This document shows, in pieces, positions 45,012 to 54,592 of a DNA stretch of 64,000 nucleotides (position 1 is its first letter; the number at the start of each line of letters is the position of its first letter). A program made the position numbers and the translations under genes. Under the pieces are notes generated by a model. It ran no database searches. It was not told the origin of the DNA and saw only the letters and a list, made by a program, of their open reading frames with translations. Source of the stretch: Winogradskyella litoriviva (GTDB lineage Bacteria > Bacteroidota > Bacteroidia > Flavobacteriales > Flavobacteriaceae); the NCBI RefSeq assembly GCF_013249065.1, contig NZ_JABRWQ010000005.1, positions 363,003 to 427,002 on the forward strand. Direction: 5' to 3'.

Positions 45012-46784
45012 ATGCAGCATCTAAAAGATAGTACTAAAACAACCAAGTCTAAAAAGCCAAGAGTAACAATGGCCACTGCTTTTAAAACTATTATTTGGCC
45101 AAGACGAAAAATAGTATTTTTAGGTTTAGTACTTATAATTATTAGAAGTTTAGCAGGCTTTGTTCTTCCTTTAGAAAGTAAAGTGCTATTAGATGAAGTT
45201 GTACCTAATAAAGATTACAATCAATTATATGCCTTAATAGCTATTGTTATTGGAGCTATTTTAATCCAAGCTGTAACATCATTTTTATTAACAAAAGTAT
45301 TAAGTATACAGGCACAATATTTAATTAGTGAATTAAGAGCGCAAGTACAGCGCAAAGTTTTGTCATTGCCAATTAGTTTTTTTGATAATACAAAATCTGG
45401 AGCTTTAGTGTCTCGAATTATGACAGACGTTGAGGGTGTAAGAAACCTAATAGGTACTGGTTTGGTGCAGTTGGTAGGTGGTTCGTTTACGGCAATTGTA
45501 ACTTTAGTAATTTTACTTAGAATGAATGTTTGGATGACACTTTTTACGTTTATTCCACTTTCAATTTTTGGAATTATAGCATTAAAATCCTTTAAATATA
45601 TTAGACCAATATTTAGAGCTAGAGGCAAAATAAATGCAGAGGTCAAAGGGCGTTTAAACGAAACATTAGCAGGTGTACGCGTAATAAAAGCTTTTAATGC
45701 AGAAGAACAAGAACATAAAGTGTTTGAAAAAGGAGTAGACCATATTTTTAAGAATGTAAAAAAGAGTATGACGGCTACGGCGATAATGACCAGTTCGTCA
45801 ACATTTTTAATTGGTCTAGCAACAACCGGAATAATGGGAATTGGAGGTCATTATATGATGCAAGGGGCAATAACACTAGGAGATTTCTTGCAATTCACGT
45901 TTTTATTAGCTTTTATGGTAGCACCAATTGTTCAGATGAGTAATATTGGTAGTCAACTAACCGAAGCTTTAGCAGGTTTGGATCGTACAGAAGAATTGAT
46001 GAATTTAGCTACAGAAGATGAGCAAGAGGAGAGAACCATTCAACTTGAAAATGTAAAAGGTGATATAGCATTTAATAAGGTGTCTTTTGCTTATGAAAAA
46101 GGAAAACCAGTATTACATGATATTAATTTTGAAGCACCCTCTGGTTCTGTGATTGCTTTGGTTGGTAGTTCGGGTTCTGGAAAATCAACTATAGCCGGAT
46201 TATCAGCAACTTTTTTAAATCCTGAATCTGGAATGGTGACTATTGATGGCAAAGATTTATCAAAAGTGAAGTTAAATAGTTTTAGACAGCATTTAGGTGT
46301 GGTTTTACAAGACGAATTTCTTTTTGAAGGAACCATTAGAGAAAATATAATGTTTCCTAGACCTAATGCAACAGAAGCACAATTACAAAATGCTGTAAAA
46401 GCGGCTTATGTTAACGAATTTACAGATCGCTTTGATCAAGGTTTAGAAACTTTAATAGGTGAGCGAGGTGTAAAACTTTCGGGAGGTCAACGTCAACGTA
46501 TAGCTATTGCGAGAGCCATATTAGCAGATCCTAAAATTATTATTTTAGATGAAGCTACTTCTAATCTAGATACAGAAAGTGAGAGCTTAATTCAAAAAAG
46601 TTTATCAGAATTAACTAATAATAGAACAACCATTGTTATTGCTCACCGCTTAAGCACTATTAAAAAAGCAAATCAAATTTTGGTTATTGAAGCGGGCCGA
46701 ATTGTAGAACGCGGTACGCATGACGAGTTATTAGAAACAAAAGGCCGTTATTATGATTTATATACCTTTCAAGCTAAAATATAA
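45012..46784 (+). CDS. ABC exporter half-transporter (MsbA/LmrA type)
   Basis: Fused permease-ATPase that works as a homodimer or heterodimer. Six membrane helices occupy about 30-320, and the nucleotide-binding domain about 340-590 has Walker A GSSGSGKST, Q-loop VLQDEFLFEGT, signature LSGGQRQR and Walker B IIILDEATSNLD followed by the H-loop AHRLST. All catalytic residues look intact. The substrate (lipid, peptide or drug) cannot be inferred. It is monocistronic in this window. Confidence 0.94.
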   Translation: MQHLKDSTKTTKSKKPRVTMATAFKTIIWPRRKIVFLGLVLIIIRSLAGFVLPLESKVLLDEVVPNKDYNQLYALIAIVIGAILIQAVTSFLLTKVLSIQAQYLISELRAQVQRKVLSLPISFFDNTKSGALVSRIMTDVEGVRNLIGTGLVQLVGGSFTAIVTLVILLRMNVWMTLFTFIPLSIFGIIALKSFKYIRPIFRARGKINAEVKGRLNETLAGVRVIKAFNAEEQEHKVFEKGVDHIFKNVKKSMTATAIMTSSSTFLIGLATTGIMGIGGHYMMQGAITLGDFLQFTFLLAFMVAPIVQMSNIGSQLTEALAGLDRTEELMNLATEDEQEERTIQLENVKGDIAFNKVSFAYEKGKPVLHDINFEAPSGSVIALVGSSGSGKSTIAGLSATFLNPESGMVTIDGKDLSKVKLNSFRQHLGVVLQDEFLFEGTIRENIMFPRPNATEAQLQNAVKAAYVNEFTDRFDQGLETLIGERGVKLSGGQRQRIAIARAILADPKIIILDEATSNLDTESESLIQKSLSELTNNRTTIVIAHRLSTIKKANQILVIEAGRIVERGTHDELLETKGRYYDLYTFQAKI

Positions 46785-46810
46785 GTTTGAAAAAGTAGTT
46801 AAAAGCTTTA

Positions 46811-48352
46811 TTAAAGTGGAATATTACCATGCTTTCTGTTAGGTCTCAATACCTCTTTATTTTCAAGCATTTTAAAGGCTTTTATTAATTTACGCCTAGT
46901 ATTTTGAGGTAAAATAACTTCATCAACAAAACCACGTTCTGCAGCACTATATGGATTAGCAAAAAGCTCTGCATATTCAGCCTCTTTTTCTTTCCATTTA
47001 GCTTCTTTGTCTTCAGCAGCCGAGATTTCTCGTTTAAAGATTATTTCTGCAGCACCTTTAGCTCCCATTACTGCGATTTCAGCATTTGGCCATGCAAAAT
47101 TCATGTCTGCACCAATATGTTTAGAATTCATAACATCATAAGCGCCACCATATGCTTTTCGAGTAATAACAGTAACTCTTGGAACCGTTGCCTCACTAAA
47201 GGCGTACAGTAATTTTGCTCCATTAACAATAATACCATTCCATTCTTGATCAGTACCAGGTAAGAAGCCAGGCACATCTTCTAATGCTAACAACGGAATA
47301 TTAAAACAATCGCAGAAACGCACAAAACGTGCTGCTTTTTTAGAGCTTTTTACACCTAATACACCAGCCAAAAACATAGGTTGGTTGGCAACAATGCCTA
47401 TACTTTTTCCTCCCAACCTAGCAAAACCAACAATAATGTTTTCTGCATATTCTTTATGAATTTCATAAAAAGAATCTTTATCTATTATGCCTTCTATAAC
47501 CTGATGCATGTCGTATGGTTTATTAGGGTTTTCAGGTACAATTGTTTCTAAGGACTCTCTAATTTCATCTTTAAAATCGAATTCTAAATCTTCAACGGTT
47601 TCTCTATTGCTTTGTGGTAAATAACTCAAAAGTTTTTTAATATCTTCGATACATTCTACATCATTTGCGCTCGTTTTATGAGCTACACCAGATTTTGAAG
47701 AATGTACACTTGCGCCTCCTAACTCTTCGCTTGTTACTTCTTCATTAGTAACTGTTTTAACCACATTTGGACCTGTAACAAACATATAGCTAGTGTCTTG
47801 TACCATTAGTGTAAAGTCTGTCATAGCAGGAGAATAAACTGCGCCACCTGCACAAGGACCCATAATTGCAGAAATTTGAGGAATAACACCAGAAGCTTTT
47901 ACATTTCTAAAAAATATATCTGCATAACCACCTAAAGAACGAACACCTTCTTGAATTCTTGCACCACCTGAATCGTTAAGTCCAATAATTGGAGCACCTA
48001 CGTTAACAGCTAAGTCCATAATCTTACAGATTTTTTCTGCATGAGTTTCAGATAATGAACCACCAAAAACGGTAAAGTCTTGTGCAAAAACATAAATTAA
48101 CTTGCCATTAACTGTTCCGTAGCCTGTTACAACACCATCACCATAGAATTGCTGATTAGCCATGCCAAAATCTTTACTTCTATGGGTTACTAAAGCACCA
48201 ATTTCTTCAAAAGAACCTTCATCTAAAAGGTACAAAACACGTTCTCTGGCTGTCAGTTTTTTCTTTTTATGCTGTTTGTCTATTCTAGCCTGTCCACCTC
48301 CTAATTTAGAAAGTGCTATTTTATCGTTAAGGGTTTTTATTTTTTTGTCCAT
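46811..48352 (-). CDS. Acyl-CoA carboxylase carboxyltransferase subunit (PccB/MmdA-like)
   Basis: Biotin-dependent carboxyltransferase, a 513-residue crotonase-fold tandem domain. The sequence includes [40 protein letters not shown] and GGAYDVM. It is equally similar by eye to propionyl-CoA carboxylase beta and methylmalonyl-CoA decarboxylase alpha. With the biotin carboxylase and biotin carrier genes upstream on the same strand, a propionyl- or acetyl-CoA carboxylase is the simplest reading. It is the last gene of the three. Confidence 0.92.
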   Translation of the reverse strand: MDKKIKTLNDKIALSKLGGGQARIDKQHKKKKLTARERVLYLLDEGSFEEIGALVTHRSKDFGMANQQFYGDGVVTGYGTVNGKLIYVFAQDFTVFGGSLSETHAEKICKIMDLAVNVGAPIIGLNDSGGARIQEGVRSLGGYADIFFRNVKASGVIPQISAIMGPCAGGAVYSPAMTDFTLMVQDTSYMFVTGPNVVKTVTNEEVTSEELGGASVHSSKSGVAHKTSANDVECIEDIKKLLSYLPQSNRETVEDLEFDFKDEIRESLETIVPENPNKPYDMHQVIEGIIDKDSFYEIHKEYAENIIVGFARLGGKSIGIVANQPMFLAGVLGVKSSKKAARFVRFCDCFNIPLLALEDVPGFLPGTDQEWNGIIVNGAKLLYAFSEATVPRVTVITRKAYGGAYDVMNSKHIGADMNFAWPNAEIAVMGAKGAAEIIFKREISAAEDKEAKWKEKEAEYAELFANPYSAAERGFVDEVILPQNTRRKLIKAFKMLENKEVLRPNRKHGNIPL

Positions 48353-48451
48353 GCTCTTTTGGTTTATTGCAAAGGCACTTAAGGTGCAAAACTATGTTTG
48401 TTATATTTTTTTGTTGATATATATGCTTAAAGATTGATACTATCCATATTA

Positions 48452-49891
48452 CTAATTGGGTAATCGTAATAATTTCTGTTCCTCTAAATAATGTTTTAAT
48501 GCTATTTTAGCTGCAATCTCAGCTTCTAATAGCTGTTGTTTTTTTATGAGGCTAGGTGAGTAGTATTTTTTTACAAAATGGGTGTCAAAATTACCACTTC
48601 TAAAAGCGTCGTGTTCACAAACAAAACGCCCAAATGGTAATGTGGTTTGTACACCTTTTATTTCGTAGTTGTCTATAGCTTTTATCATTAACTCTATGGC
48701 TTCTTCTCTAGTTTTACCGTAAGTAATAAGTTTAGACAGCATTGGGTCATAATAAATAGGTATATCCATTCCTTCTTCAAAACCATTATCTACACGAATG
48801 TTTTTACCAATAGGAAGTCTATATATTTCTAAGTTACCAACACTAGGCAAGAAATCATTTAAAGGGTCTTCTGCATAAACTCTGAGTTCTAACGCATGAC
48901 CATTAATTTTTAAATCCTCTTGTTTTATGTTTAAAGCTTCACCACGAGCTACTTTTATTTGAAGTTCTACTAAATCTACACCAGAAATCCACTCAGTAAC
49001 AGGATGCTCTACTTGAAGTCTCGTATTCATTTCTAAGAAATAAAAATTATGCTTATCATCTAGTAAAAATTCTACAGTACCTGCACCCAAATAATCACAA
49101 GATCGAGCCACATTAATAGCAGCTTGTCCCATTTCTGCTCTTAATTTAGGTGTAAGTACAGAAGAAGGAGCTTCTTCAATAACTTTTTGATGACGACGTT
49201 GAACGGAACATTCTCGTTCAAAAAAGTGTAAAATATTGCCATGGTTATCAGCCATAACTTGTATTTCAATATGTCTAGGAGATGATACGTACTTTTCTAC
49301 AAATACAGAGCCATCTCCAAAAGCTGATGTTGCTTCGCTTATTGCACGTTTCATTTGTTCTACAACATCTTTTTCTTTTTCTACAACACGCATGCCTTTT
49401 CCGCCGCCTCCTGCAGCAGCTTTTATAAGAATAGGGAAGCCTATCTCTTTGGCAATTTTTATAGCTTCTTCTGGATTTTTAATAGCATAATCTACACCAG
49501 GAACCATAGGTATATTATAATCTTTAACGGCATCTTTTGCTGCTAATTTATCTCCCATCATTTTAATAGCCTTAGACCTTGGTCCAATAAAAATGATATT
49601 GTTTTTTTCTGCTAGCTCTGCAAAATCAGCGTTTTCACTAAGAAAACCATAACCAGGATGTATAGCATCTGCGTTTAATAATTTGGCGACTTCTATAATT
49701 TTGTCGCCTCTTAAATACGACTGATTTGAAGGCGCTGGACCAATGCAAATGGCTTGGTCTGCAAATTTTACATGTGGCGAGTTTCTATCAGCTTCAGAAA
49801 AAACAGCAACTGTTTTAATACCCATTTTTTTTGCGGTTCGCATTACGCGAATTGCAATTTCTCCTCTGTTGGCAACTAATATTTTTTTCAT
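48452..49891 (-). CDS. accC: Biotin carboxylase subunit of acyl-CoA carboxylase
   Basis: ATP-grasp enzyme that carboxylates biotin with bicarbonate. It shows the MKKILVANRGEIAIRV start, the glycine-rich loop AAGGGGKGMRVV, ERECSVQRRHQKVIEEAPS and FLEMNTRLQVEHPVTE, with all key residues present. At 479 residues it is slightly longer than E. coli AccC (449), through a short C-terminal tail. It lies between the biotin carrier and carboxyltransferase genes. Confidence 0.95.
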   Translation of the reverse strand: MKKILVANRGEIAIRVMRTAKKMGIKTVAVFSEADRNSPHVKFADQAICIGPAPSNQSYLRGDKIIEVAKLLNADAIHPGYGFLSENADFAELAEKNNIIFIGPRSKAIKMMGDKLAAKDAVKDYNIPMVPGVDYAIKNPEEAIKIAKEIGFPILIKAAAGGGGKGMRVVEKEKDVVEQMKRAISEATSAFGDGSVFVEKYVSSPRHIEIQVMADNHGNILHFFERECSVQRRHQKVIEEAPSSVLTPKLRAEMGQAAINVARSCDYLGAGTVEFLLDDKHNFYFLEMNTRLQVEHPVTEWISGVDLVELQIKVARGEALNIKQEDLKINGHALELRVYAEDPLNDFLPSVGNLEIYRLPIGKNIRVDNGFEEGMDIPIYYDPMLSKLITYGKTREEAIELMIKAIDNYEIKGVQTTLPFGRFVCEHDAFRSGNFDTHFVKKYYSPSLIKKQQLLEAEIAAKIALKHYLEEQKLLRLPN

Positions 49892-50021
49892 TTTTTACAG
49901 ACCTTGTTTTTATATCTATTGCGTTATTACACAATATAAGCTACAGTTATTCTTACTTTATTTTGGGGCTGAATTAATAGTGAGAACAAAGTTATCGTTG
50001 TTCTTAACAGACTTCCTTGGG

Positions 50022-50498
50022 TTATTCAAACTCAATTATAAGTGAGTTTTTATAAACAGTATCGCCTTTTTTTACTTTAATAGATTTTATAATACCATTG
50101 CGAGGAGAATTAATTACATTTTCCATTTTCATGGCTTCCAAAATAAATAAAACATCATTTTCTTTAACATTATCACCAACATTAACGTTTAATTCTAAAA
50201 TTAATCCAGGCATTGGAGATTTAATATTATTCACTTGTTTTGAAATCCCCATTTCAAAACCTAAAGCTTCAATCTGTTGGTCTAAAGCATCATTAATTAC
50301 AACTTCATAGGTGTTATTATTCACTTTAACAGAATAAATTTTATTGTTAAAATCGGGTTTAAGAATTTCGGCTTTAATAGACGTATTATCTTGTAGAATG
50401 TGATAATGGTTCACAGATGTTTCAATAACATCGAGGGTTTTTAATGATTCTTTAGATAATTCAAAAGTATTGGTGTCATTAACTTTTAGTTTATACAT
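50022..50498 (-). CDS. Biotin carboxyl carrier protein
   Basis: A 158-residue protein with a C-terminal biotinyl domain; the biotin lysine is Lys124 in EAMKMEN, preceded by SPMPGLI. The N-terminal about 80 residues are a beta-rich linker typical of decarboxylase/propionyl-CoA-type carriers, not the Ala/Pro-rich AccB linker. It is the first gene of the carboxylase trio, 130 bp upstream of the biotin carboxylase gene. Confidence 0.92.
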   Translation of the reverse strand: MYKLKVNDTNTFELSKESLKTLDVIETSVNHYHILQDNTSIKAEILKPDFNNKIYSVKVNNNTYEVVINDALDQQIEALGFEMGISKQVNNIKSPMPGLILELNVNVGDNVKENDVLFILEAMKMENVINSPRNGIIKSIKVKKGDTVYKNSLIIEFE

Positions 50499-50582
50499 AA
50501 ATTCTTATTTATTAATAGATAGCTGATTTATGATTGAAATTTTTGACAAAATATGAAATAAATCGCTGTATTTATAAGAATT

Positions 50583-51260
50583 TCATAAAGATTTAAAGTT
50601 AGAATTATCTTGATGTAATTTGATTGCCTTTCTAGATAAAATAATACCAACGGTTAATGAAATAAAAGCGCCTATAGAAATTCCTGGAATAAAATTTATA
50701 AATAGAAAAAAATCATATGCTCCATGAAATAGAACAGCCAATAATAATCCCATTAAATTGAATAAAAATCTATTTTTGGAGAATTTTGCTTTTCCCATAA
50801 AATAGCCCATTAAAATTCCAAAGGTAGCATGTGCAGGTACAGCTGTAAAGGCTCTTAATAGTGCTGTTTGGTAACCTCCATCTATAACGTACATAATGTT
50901 TTCTGTGCAAGCAAATCCCATAGAAACCATAACGGCATATATAATACCGTCATATGGCTCGTTAAATGCCTTTTTAGCTTGAGCGTAGTATTTTACGATG
51001 ACGTATTTACTAAATTCTTCTGATAGTGCAACTACGACGAAGGCCTGTATAAACTGTTGCCAAATACTAAATTTGTCTGTTAAAGGTATAAAGTGGCCTG
51101 TAAACAAATACAATACAAAAACAATGAGTATACTAACGATGGCACCAAATAGAAAACTCGAAATTAAAAGTTTTCGAGGTTCTTTTTCATGTTTGTCTTG
51201 AATATAAATGTATAAAATAATGGCGAAAACAGGTGCAATGGCTAGTAAAAGTAAATTCAT
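50583..51260 (-). CDS. PrsW-family intramembrane metalloprotease
   Basis: Polytopic protein of 225 residues with about seven helices. It carries the PrsW/CAAX-like motif ALSEEFSKY (two glutamates), later HATFGILMGY and FHGAYDF, which supply the histidines. In Bacillus, PrsW cleaves an anti-sigma factor; the target here is unknown. Its start overlaps the Nudix gene stop by one base, so the two are cotranscribed. Confidence 0.87.
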   Translation of the reverse strand: MNLLLLAIAPVFAIILYIYIQDKHEKEPRKLLISSFLFGAIVSILIVFVLYLFTGHFIPLTDKFSIWQQFIQAFVVVALSEEFSKYVIVKYYAQAKKAFNEPYDGIIYAVMVSMGFACTENIMYVIDGGYQTALLRAFTAVPAHATFGILMGYFMGKAKFSKNRFLFNLMGLLLAVLFHGAYDFFLFINFIPGISIGAFISLTVGIILSRKAIKLHQDNSNFKSL

Positions 51261-51814
51261 TAAGAGTGTCTTTGTTTAATGGTTTTTAATATGAATTTAT
51301 AATATGCCGTATTACTTGTTACAAAATGATTATTGCTTTTACTGTTTTTTAATAAGGTTTCAAATTCTTTTAGCGAAACAAGTTTAATGGCTTCAACTTC
51401 GTCTTCTTGAAGTACAAGTTCTTCTATATTTACTTTTAACTGTGCTATAAAAACTTGATGAAATTCATTGTCTTTAATGTTACCATTATCATAATTGGTT
51501 TCATGCAGAAAAACACCAATATGTTGAAGATTATGAGGTTCTAACTCTAATCCAATTTCTTCTTTGGTTTCTCTTAGAGCTGCTTCTATAAAAGTTTCAC
51601 CAGCATCAATATGTCCTGCTACAGAAACATCCCAAAGTAACGGGTAAATACTTTTTTTATGAGAACGTTGTTGTAATAAAATTTCACCTTTATCAGTAAA
51701 TAACCATAAGTGTATGGTATTGTGGTACCAACCATATTTATGAGCTTTTGATTTTAATGCTCTAGTTCCTGTTGGTTTTCCTTGTTTATCAACAATGTCT
51801 ATGTATTCGTCCAT
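51260..51814 (-). CDS. Nudix hydrolase (IPP isomerase-like branch)
   Basis: Hydrolyses nucleoside diphosphate-linked substrates, or possibly isomerises isopentenyl diphosphate. The Nudix box is perfect: GHIDAGETFIEAALRETKEE followed by IGL. The N-terminal EYIDIVDKQGKPTGTRALKS resembles YfcD/IDI-like proteins. The length of 184 is normal. The PrsW-type gene follows with a one-base overlap; a hairpin separates it from the upstream M42 peptidase gene. Confidence 0.9.
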   Translation of the reverse strand: MDEYIDIVDKQGKPTGTRALKSKAHKYGWYHNTIHLWLFTDKGEILLQQRSHKKSIYPLLWDVSVAGHIDAGETFIEAALRETKEEIGLELEPHNLQHIGVFLHETNYDNGNIKDNEFHQVFIAQLKVNIEELVLQEDEVEAIKLVSLKEFETLLKNSKSNNHFVTSNTAYYKFILKTIKQRHS

Positions 51815-51825
51815 AAAAATAATAA

Positions 51826-51874
51826 ACCTGTTAGATTATAAACTAAAATGAGTTTAGTATATATTCTAACAGGT
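51826..51874 (-). terminator. Long hairpin between the M42 peptidase and Nudix genes
   Basis: Outer stem ACCTGTTAGA / TCTAACAGGT (51826-51835 / 51865-51874), with a further AAACT/AGTTT pairing inside. It begins 11 bp after the peptidase stop on the minus strand and ends 11 bp before the Nudix ATG. It can act as a terminator or attenuator, although the T run is short. Confidence 0.65.
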
Positions 51875-51885
51875 CTTAAAAAAGA

Positions 51886-52974
51886 TTATTTAAAATAGCT
51901 AAATGTTTCTCCGTCTTCTATTTTAAGCAACGTTTCGTATATTAGTTTAATTACGTTTTCTACATCGTCTTTATGTACCATTTCTACAGTGGTATGCATA
52001 TAACGTAATGGTAACGAAATTAGGGCAGAAGCGACACCTCCATTACTGTACGCAAAGGCGTCTGTATCTGTACCTGTTGCTCTAGATAATGCTGCACGTT
52101 GAAATGGTATTTTCTTCTCTTCAGCAGTATCCGTAATTAAATCGCGCAATTTTTGCTGCACTGCAGGAGCATAAGCAACAACTGGTCCTTTACCGATTTC
52201 TGCATAACCTTGTGTTTTTTGCTCAATCATTGGCGTTGTAGTATCATGAGTTACATCGGTAATAATTGCTACATTAGGTTGTATAGTTTCAGTAATCATT
52301 TGTGCACCACGTAGACCAATTTCTTCTTGTACAGAATTGGTAATGTATAGTCCAAAAGGTAGTTTCTTTTTGTTTTCATGTAATAAACGAGCGACTTCAG
52401 CTATCATAAAACCACCCATTCTGTTATCTAATGCTCTACAAACAAATTTATCTTTATTCAGAATATGAAATTCATCAGGATATGTAATAACGCAACCAAC
52501 GTGAACACCCATTTTTTCAACTTCAGCTTTGTCTTTTGCACCTATATCAATACAAATATTATCTGGTTTTGGTGCTTGTTCTTTAGCTCTATTTCTGGTA
52601 TGTATTGCTGGCCAACCAAAAACCCCTTTTACAATGCCCTTTTTGGTATGGATATTTACAATTTTACTAGGAGCTATTTGGTGATCACTACCTCCATTTC
52701 TAATAACATAGATTAATCCATTATCTGAAATGTAGTTAACATACCAAGAAATTTCATCTGCATGCCCTTCAATAACAACTTTAAATTTTGCTTTCGGATT
52801 TATAACTGCTACAGCTGTACCATAAGTATCTGTGATAAATTCATCAACATATGGTTTTAAATAATCCATCCATATTTTTTGACCTTCCCATTCATATCCA
52901 GTGGGAGAAGCGTTATTCAAGTATTTTTCCAAAAAGTTCATTGACTTTTTGTTTATTAATTGTTTTTTAGCCAT
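51886..52974 (-). CDS. M42 family glutamyl/leucyl-type aminopeptidase
   Basis: Cytoplasmic tetrahedral aminopeptidase-like enzyme with two metal ions. LNNASPTGYE, EGHADEISWYV, ALDNRMGGF, VQEEIGLRGA (Glu pair), ITDVTHDTT and YMHTTVEMVHKDDV give the M42 ligand set in order. The length of 362 agrees with the family, and the MAKKQLINKKS start is usual in relatives. It is monocistronic with a hairpin just downstream. Confidence 0.92.
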   Translation of the reverse strand: MAKKQLINKKSMNFLEKYLNNASPTGYEWEGQKIWMDYLKPYVDEFITDTYGTAVAVINPKAKFKVVIEGHADEISWYVNYISDNGLIYVIRNGGSDHQIAPSKIVNIHTKKGIVKGVFGWPAIHTRNRAKEQAPKPDNICIDIGAKDKAEVEKMGVHVGCVITYPDEFHILNKDKFVCRALDNRMGGFMIAEVARLLHENKKKLPFGLYITNSVQEEIGLRGAQMITETIQPNVAIITDVTHDTTTPMIEQKTQGYAEIGKGPVVAYAPAVQQKLRDLITDTAEEKKIPFQRAALSRATGTDTDAFAYSNGGVASALISLPLRYMHTTVEMVHKDDVENVIKLIYETLLKIEDGETFSYFK

Positions 52975-53097
52975 CTGTATAAATTTTCTTTAAAAATAAT
53001 AATATTAATGCGATTTTAAGGTTATAGACTATAAATATTACTAATTTTGAATAGGATTATTATTGCATCTTTAAAGACAATTTTGATATAATAGAAA

Positions 53098-53820
53098 TTG
53101 AAAAAGTACATTACTTATATCGCACTATTTTTTAATGTTGTTATTGCAGCGCAAGAAACACCTGTAGAGCAGAAACAAGACTCAACAGAAGTAGAATACA
53201 TGATTATAGAAGGCGATTCTATACCTGTTACAACTGTAGAATTGAATGAAGTCTTAGTTTTACCAGATTTAAAATTTGCAGACAGAGCAGCGAGAATTAG
53301 ATATATAATTTTAAGACGAAAAACATTAAAAGTATATCCTTATGCTAAACTTGCCGCTGAAAGGTTAGAAGCATTACAATTACGACTCGATGAGTTAGAA
53401 CGTAAGCGCGATAAAAAGCGTTATGCTAAAGTTATACAAAAGTATATTGAAGATGAATTTTCTGCAGAATTAAAAAAACTGACTAAAACCGAAGGGCAGA
53501 TTTTAGTAAAACTGATACATAGACAAACAGGCAAAACTACTTTCAATTTAATAAAAGAATTACGCAGTGGTTGGCGCGCATTTTGGTTTAATAGTACAGC
53601 TAGTATCTTTGATATTTCATTGAAGAAAGAATTTAATCCATTAGAAGAAGAAGAGGATTATTTGATTGAAGATATTTTACAACGCGCTTTTCAGAATGAA
53701 CGATTAGTGAGACAACGTGCTGCATTTGAGATTGATTTTTATGCTTGCTATAATAAATGGTATAAGCCTAAAAAAACTGTTACTAAAAATTTAAAAGTAA
53801 AGGATGCGAATTCAAACTAA
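53098..53820 (+). CDS. DUF4294 domain protein, exported
   Basis: Protein of unknown function seen across Flavobacteriia. The start is TTG at 53098, giving a signal peptide MKKYITYIALFFNVVIAAQ. The DUF4294 core (about 55-200) is helical and basic, with VYPYAKLAAERL, RYAKVIQKYIEDEF and LRSGWRAFWFNSTA. The C-terminal 5 codons overlap the next gene by 17 bp. The role and location beyond the periplasm are unknown. Confidence 0.85.
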   Translation: MKKYITYIALFFNVVIAAQETPVEQKQDSTEVEYMIIEGDSIPVTTVELNEVLVLPDLKFADRAARIRYIILRRKTLKVYPYAKLAAERLEALQLRLDELERKRDKKRYAKVIQKYIEDEFSAELKKLTKTEGQILVKLIHRQTGKTTFNLIKELRSGWRAFWFNSTASIFDISLKKEFNPLEEEEDYLIEDILQRAFQNERLVRQRAAFEIDFYACYNKWYKPKKTVTKNLKVKDANSN

Positions 53821-54430
53821 ACACGAAGAACAATTAAACAGTTGGACACATGGTTTAGGTGTGCTTTTAGGTATAGCAGCTTTAGTACTCCTAATTTTGA
53901 AAACAGATGCTGCAAAACCATGGCATTTATTTAGTGTTATTGTATATGGTTTGTCTATCATTATATTGTTTTTGGCCTCTACATTATACCATTCGGTTAA
54001 AGAGGATAGGCAGAAATATTATTTTAGAATAGTAGATCATGTAAGTATTTATCTTTTAATAGCAGGAACTTACACACCTGTTTTACTCATTCTATTAACT
54101 GATAGCTTAGGTTGGACTCTCTTTTGGTCTGTTTGGGGAATAGCAGCTTTTGGTGTAATATTAAAGCTCTTTTTTACAGGACGCTTTGAGATTTTTTCAA
54201 CCCTTTTATATCTTGTAATGGGTTGGTTAATTGTATTTGATTTTTCAAAAGCTTCAGAAGCACTTGGTTCTGAAGGTATTTTATGGTTGTTTGCAGGTGG
54301 TTTATTTTATACGGTTGGCATTATTTTCTATGCTATACAGAAGATTCCTTATAATCATGTGATATGGCATTTATTTGTTTTAGCTGGTGCTATATGTCAT
54401 TTTTTTATGATTTATTTATTTGTGATTTAG
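53804..54430 (+). CDS. Hemolysin III family (YqfA/PAQR-like) membrane protein
   Basis: A seven-helix protein of 208 residues. The PAQR-like metal-site motifs are present: LASTLYHS, IVDHVSIYLLIAGTYTP and, near the end, NHVIWHLFVLAGAICHF. The name hemolysin is historical; ceramidase-like hydrolase activity has been proposed for relatives. The ATG lies inside the end of the DUF4294 gene (17-bp overlap), so translation is coupled. Confidence 0.93.
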   Translation: MRIQTKHEEQLNSWTHGLGVLLGIAALVLLILKTDAAKPWHLFSVIVYGLSIIILFLASTLYHSVKEDRQKYYFRIVDHVSIYLLIAGTYTPVLLILLTDSLGWTLFWSVWGIAAFGVILKLFFTGRFEIFSTLLYLVMGWLIVFDFSKASEALGSEGILWLFAGGLFYTVGIIFYAIQKIPYNHVIWHLFVLAGAICHFFMIYLFVI

Positions 54431-54592
54431 TTAAACTCATTCTTTTAGGTAATAATTAGAATAAATTTTGGTTAGAAAATACAAGAAATGGCTGTTGTAA
54501 ACCTATAATCACACTCTAAACTAATATTGTATAGTAAAATTTAGATAACGAAGACATTTAATCAATACCGTAAATAAAACACTAAGAAATAC

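Noticed and set aside
45221..45646. Minus-strand 141-codon frame inside the ABC transporter gene
   Set aside because: It is the antisense shadow of the membrane domain; the plus-strand frame has complete ABC motifs.
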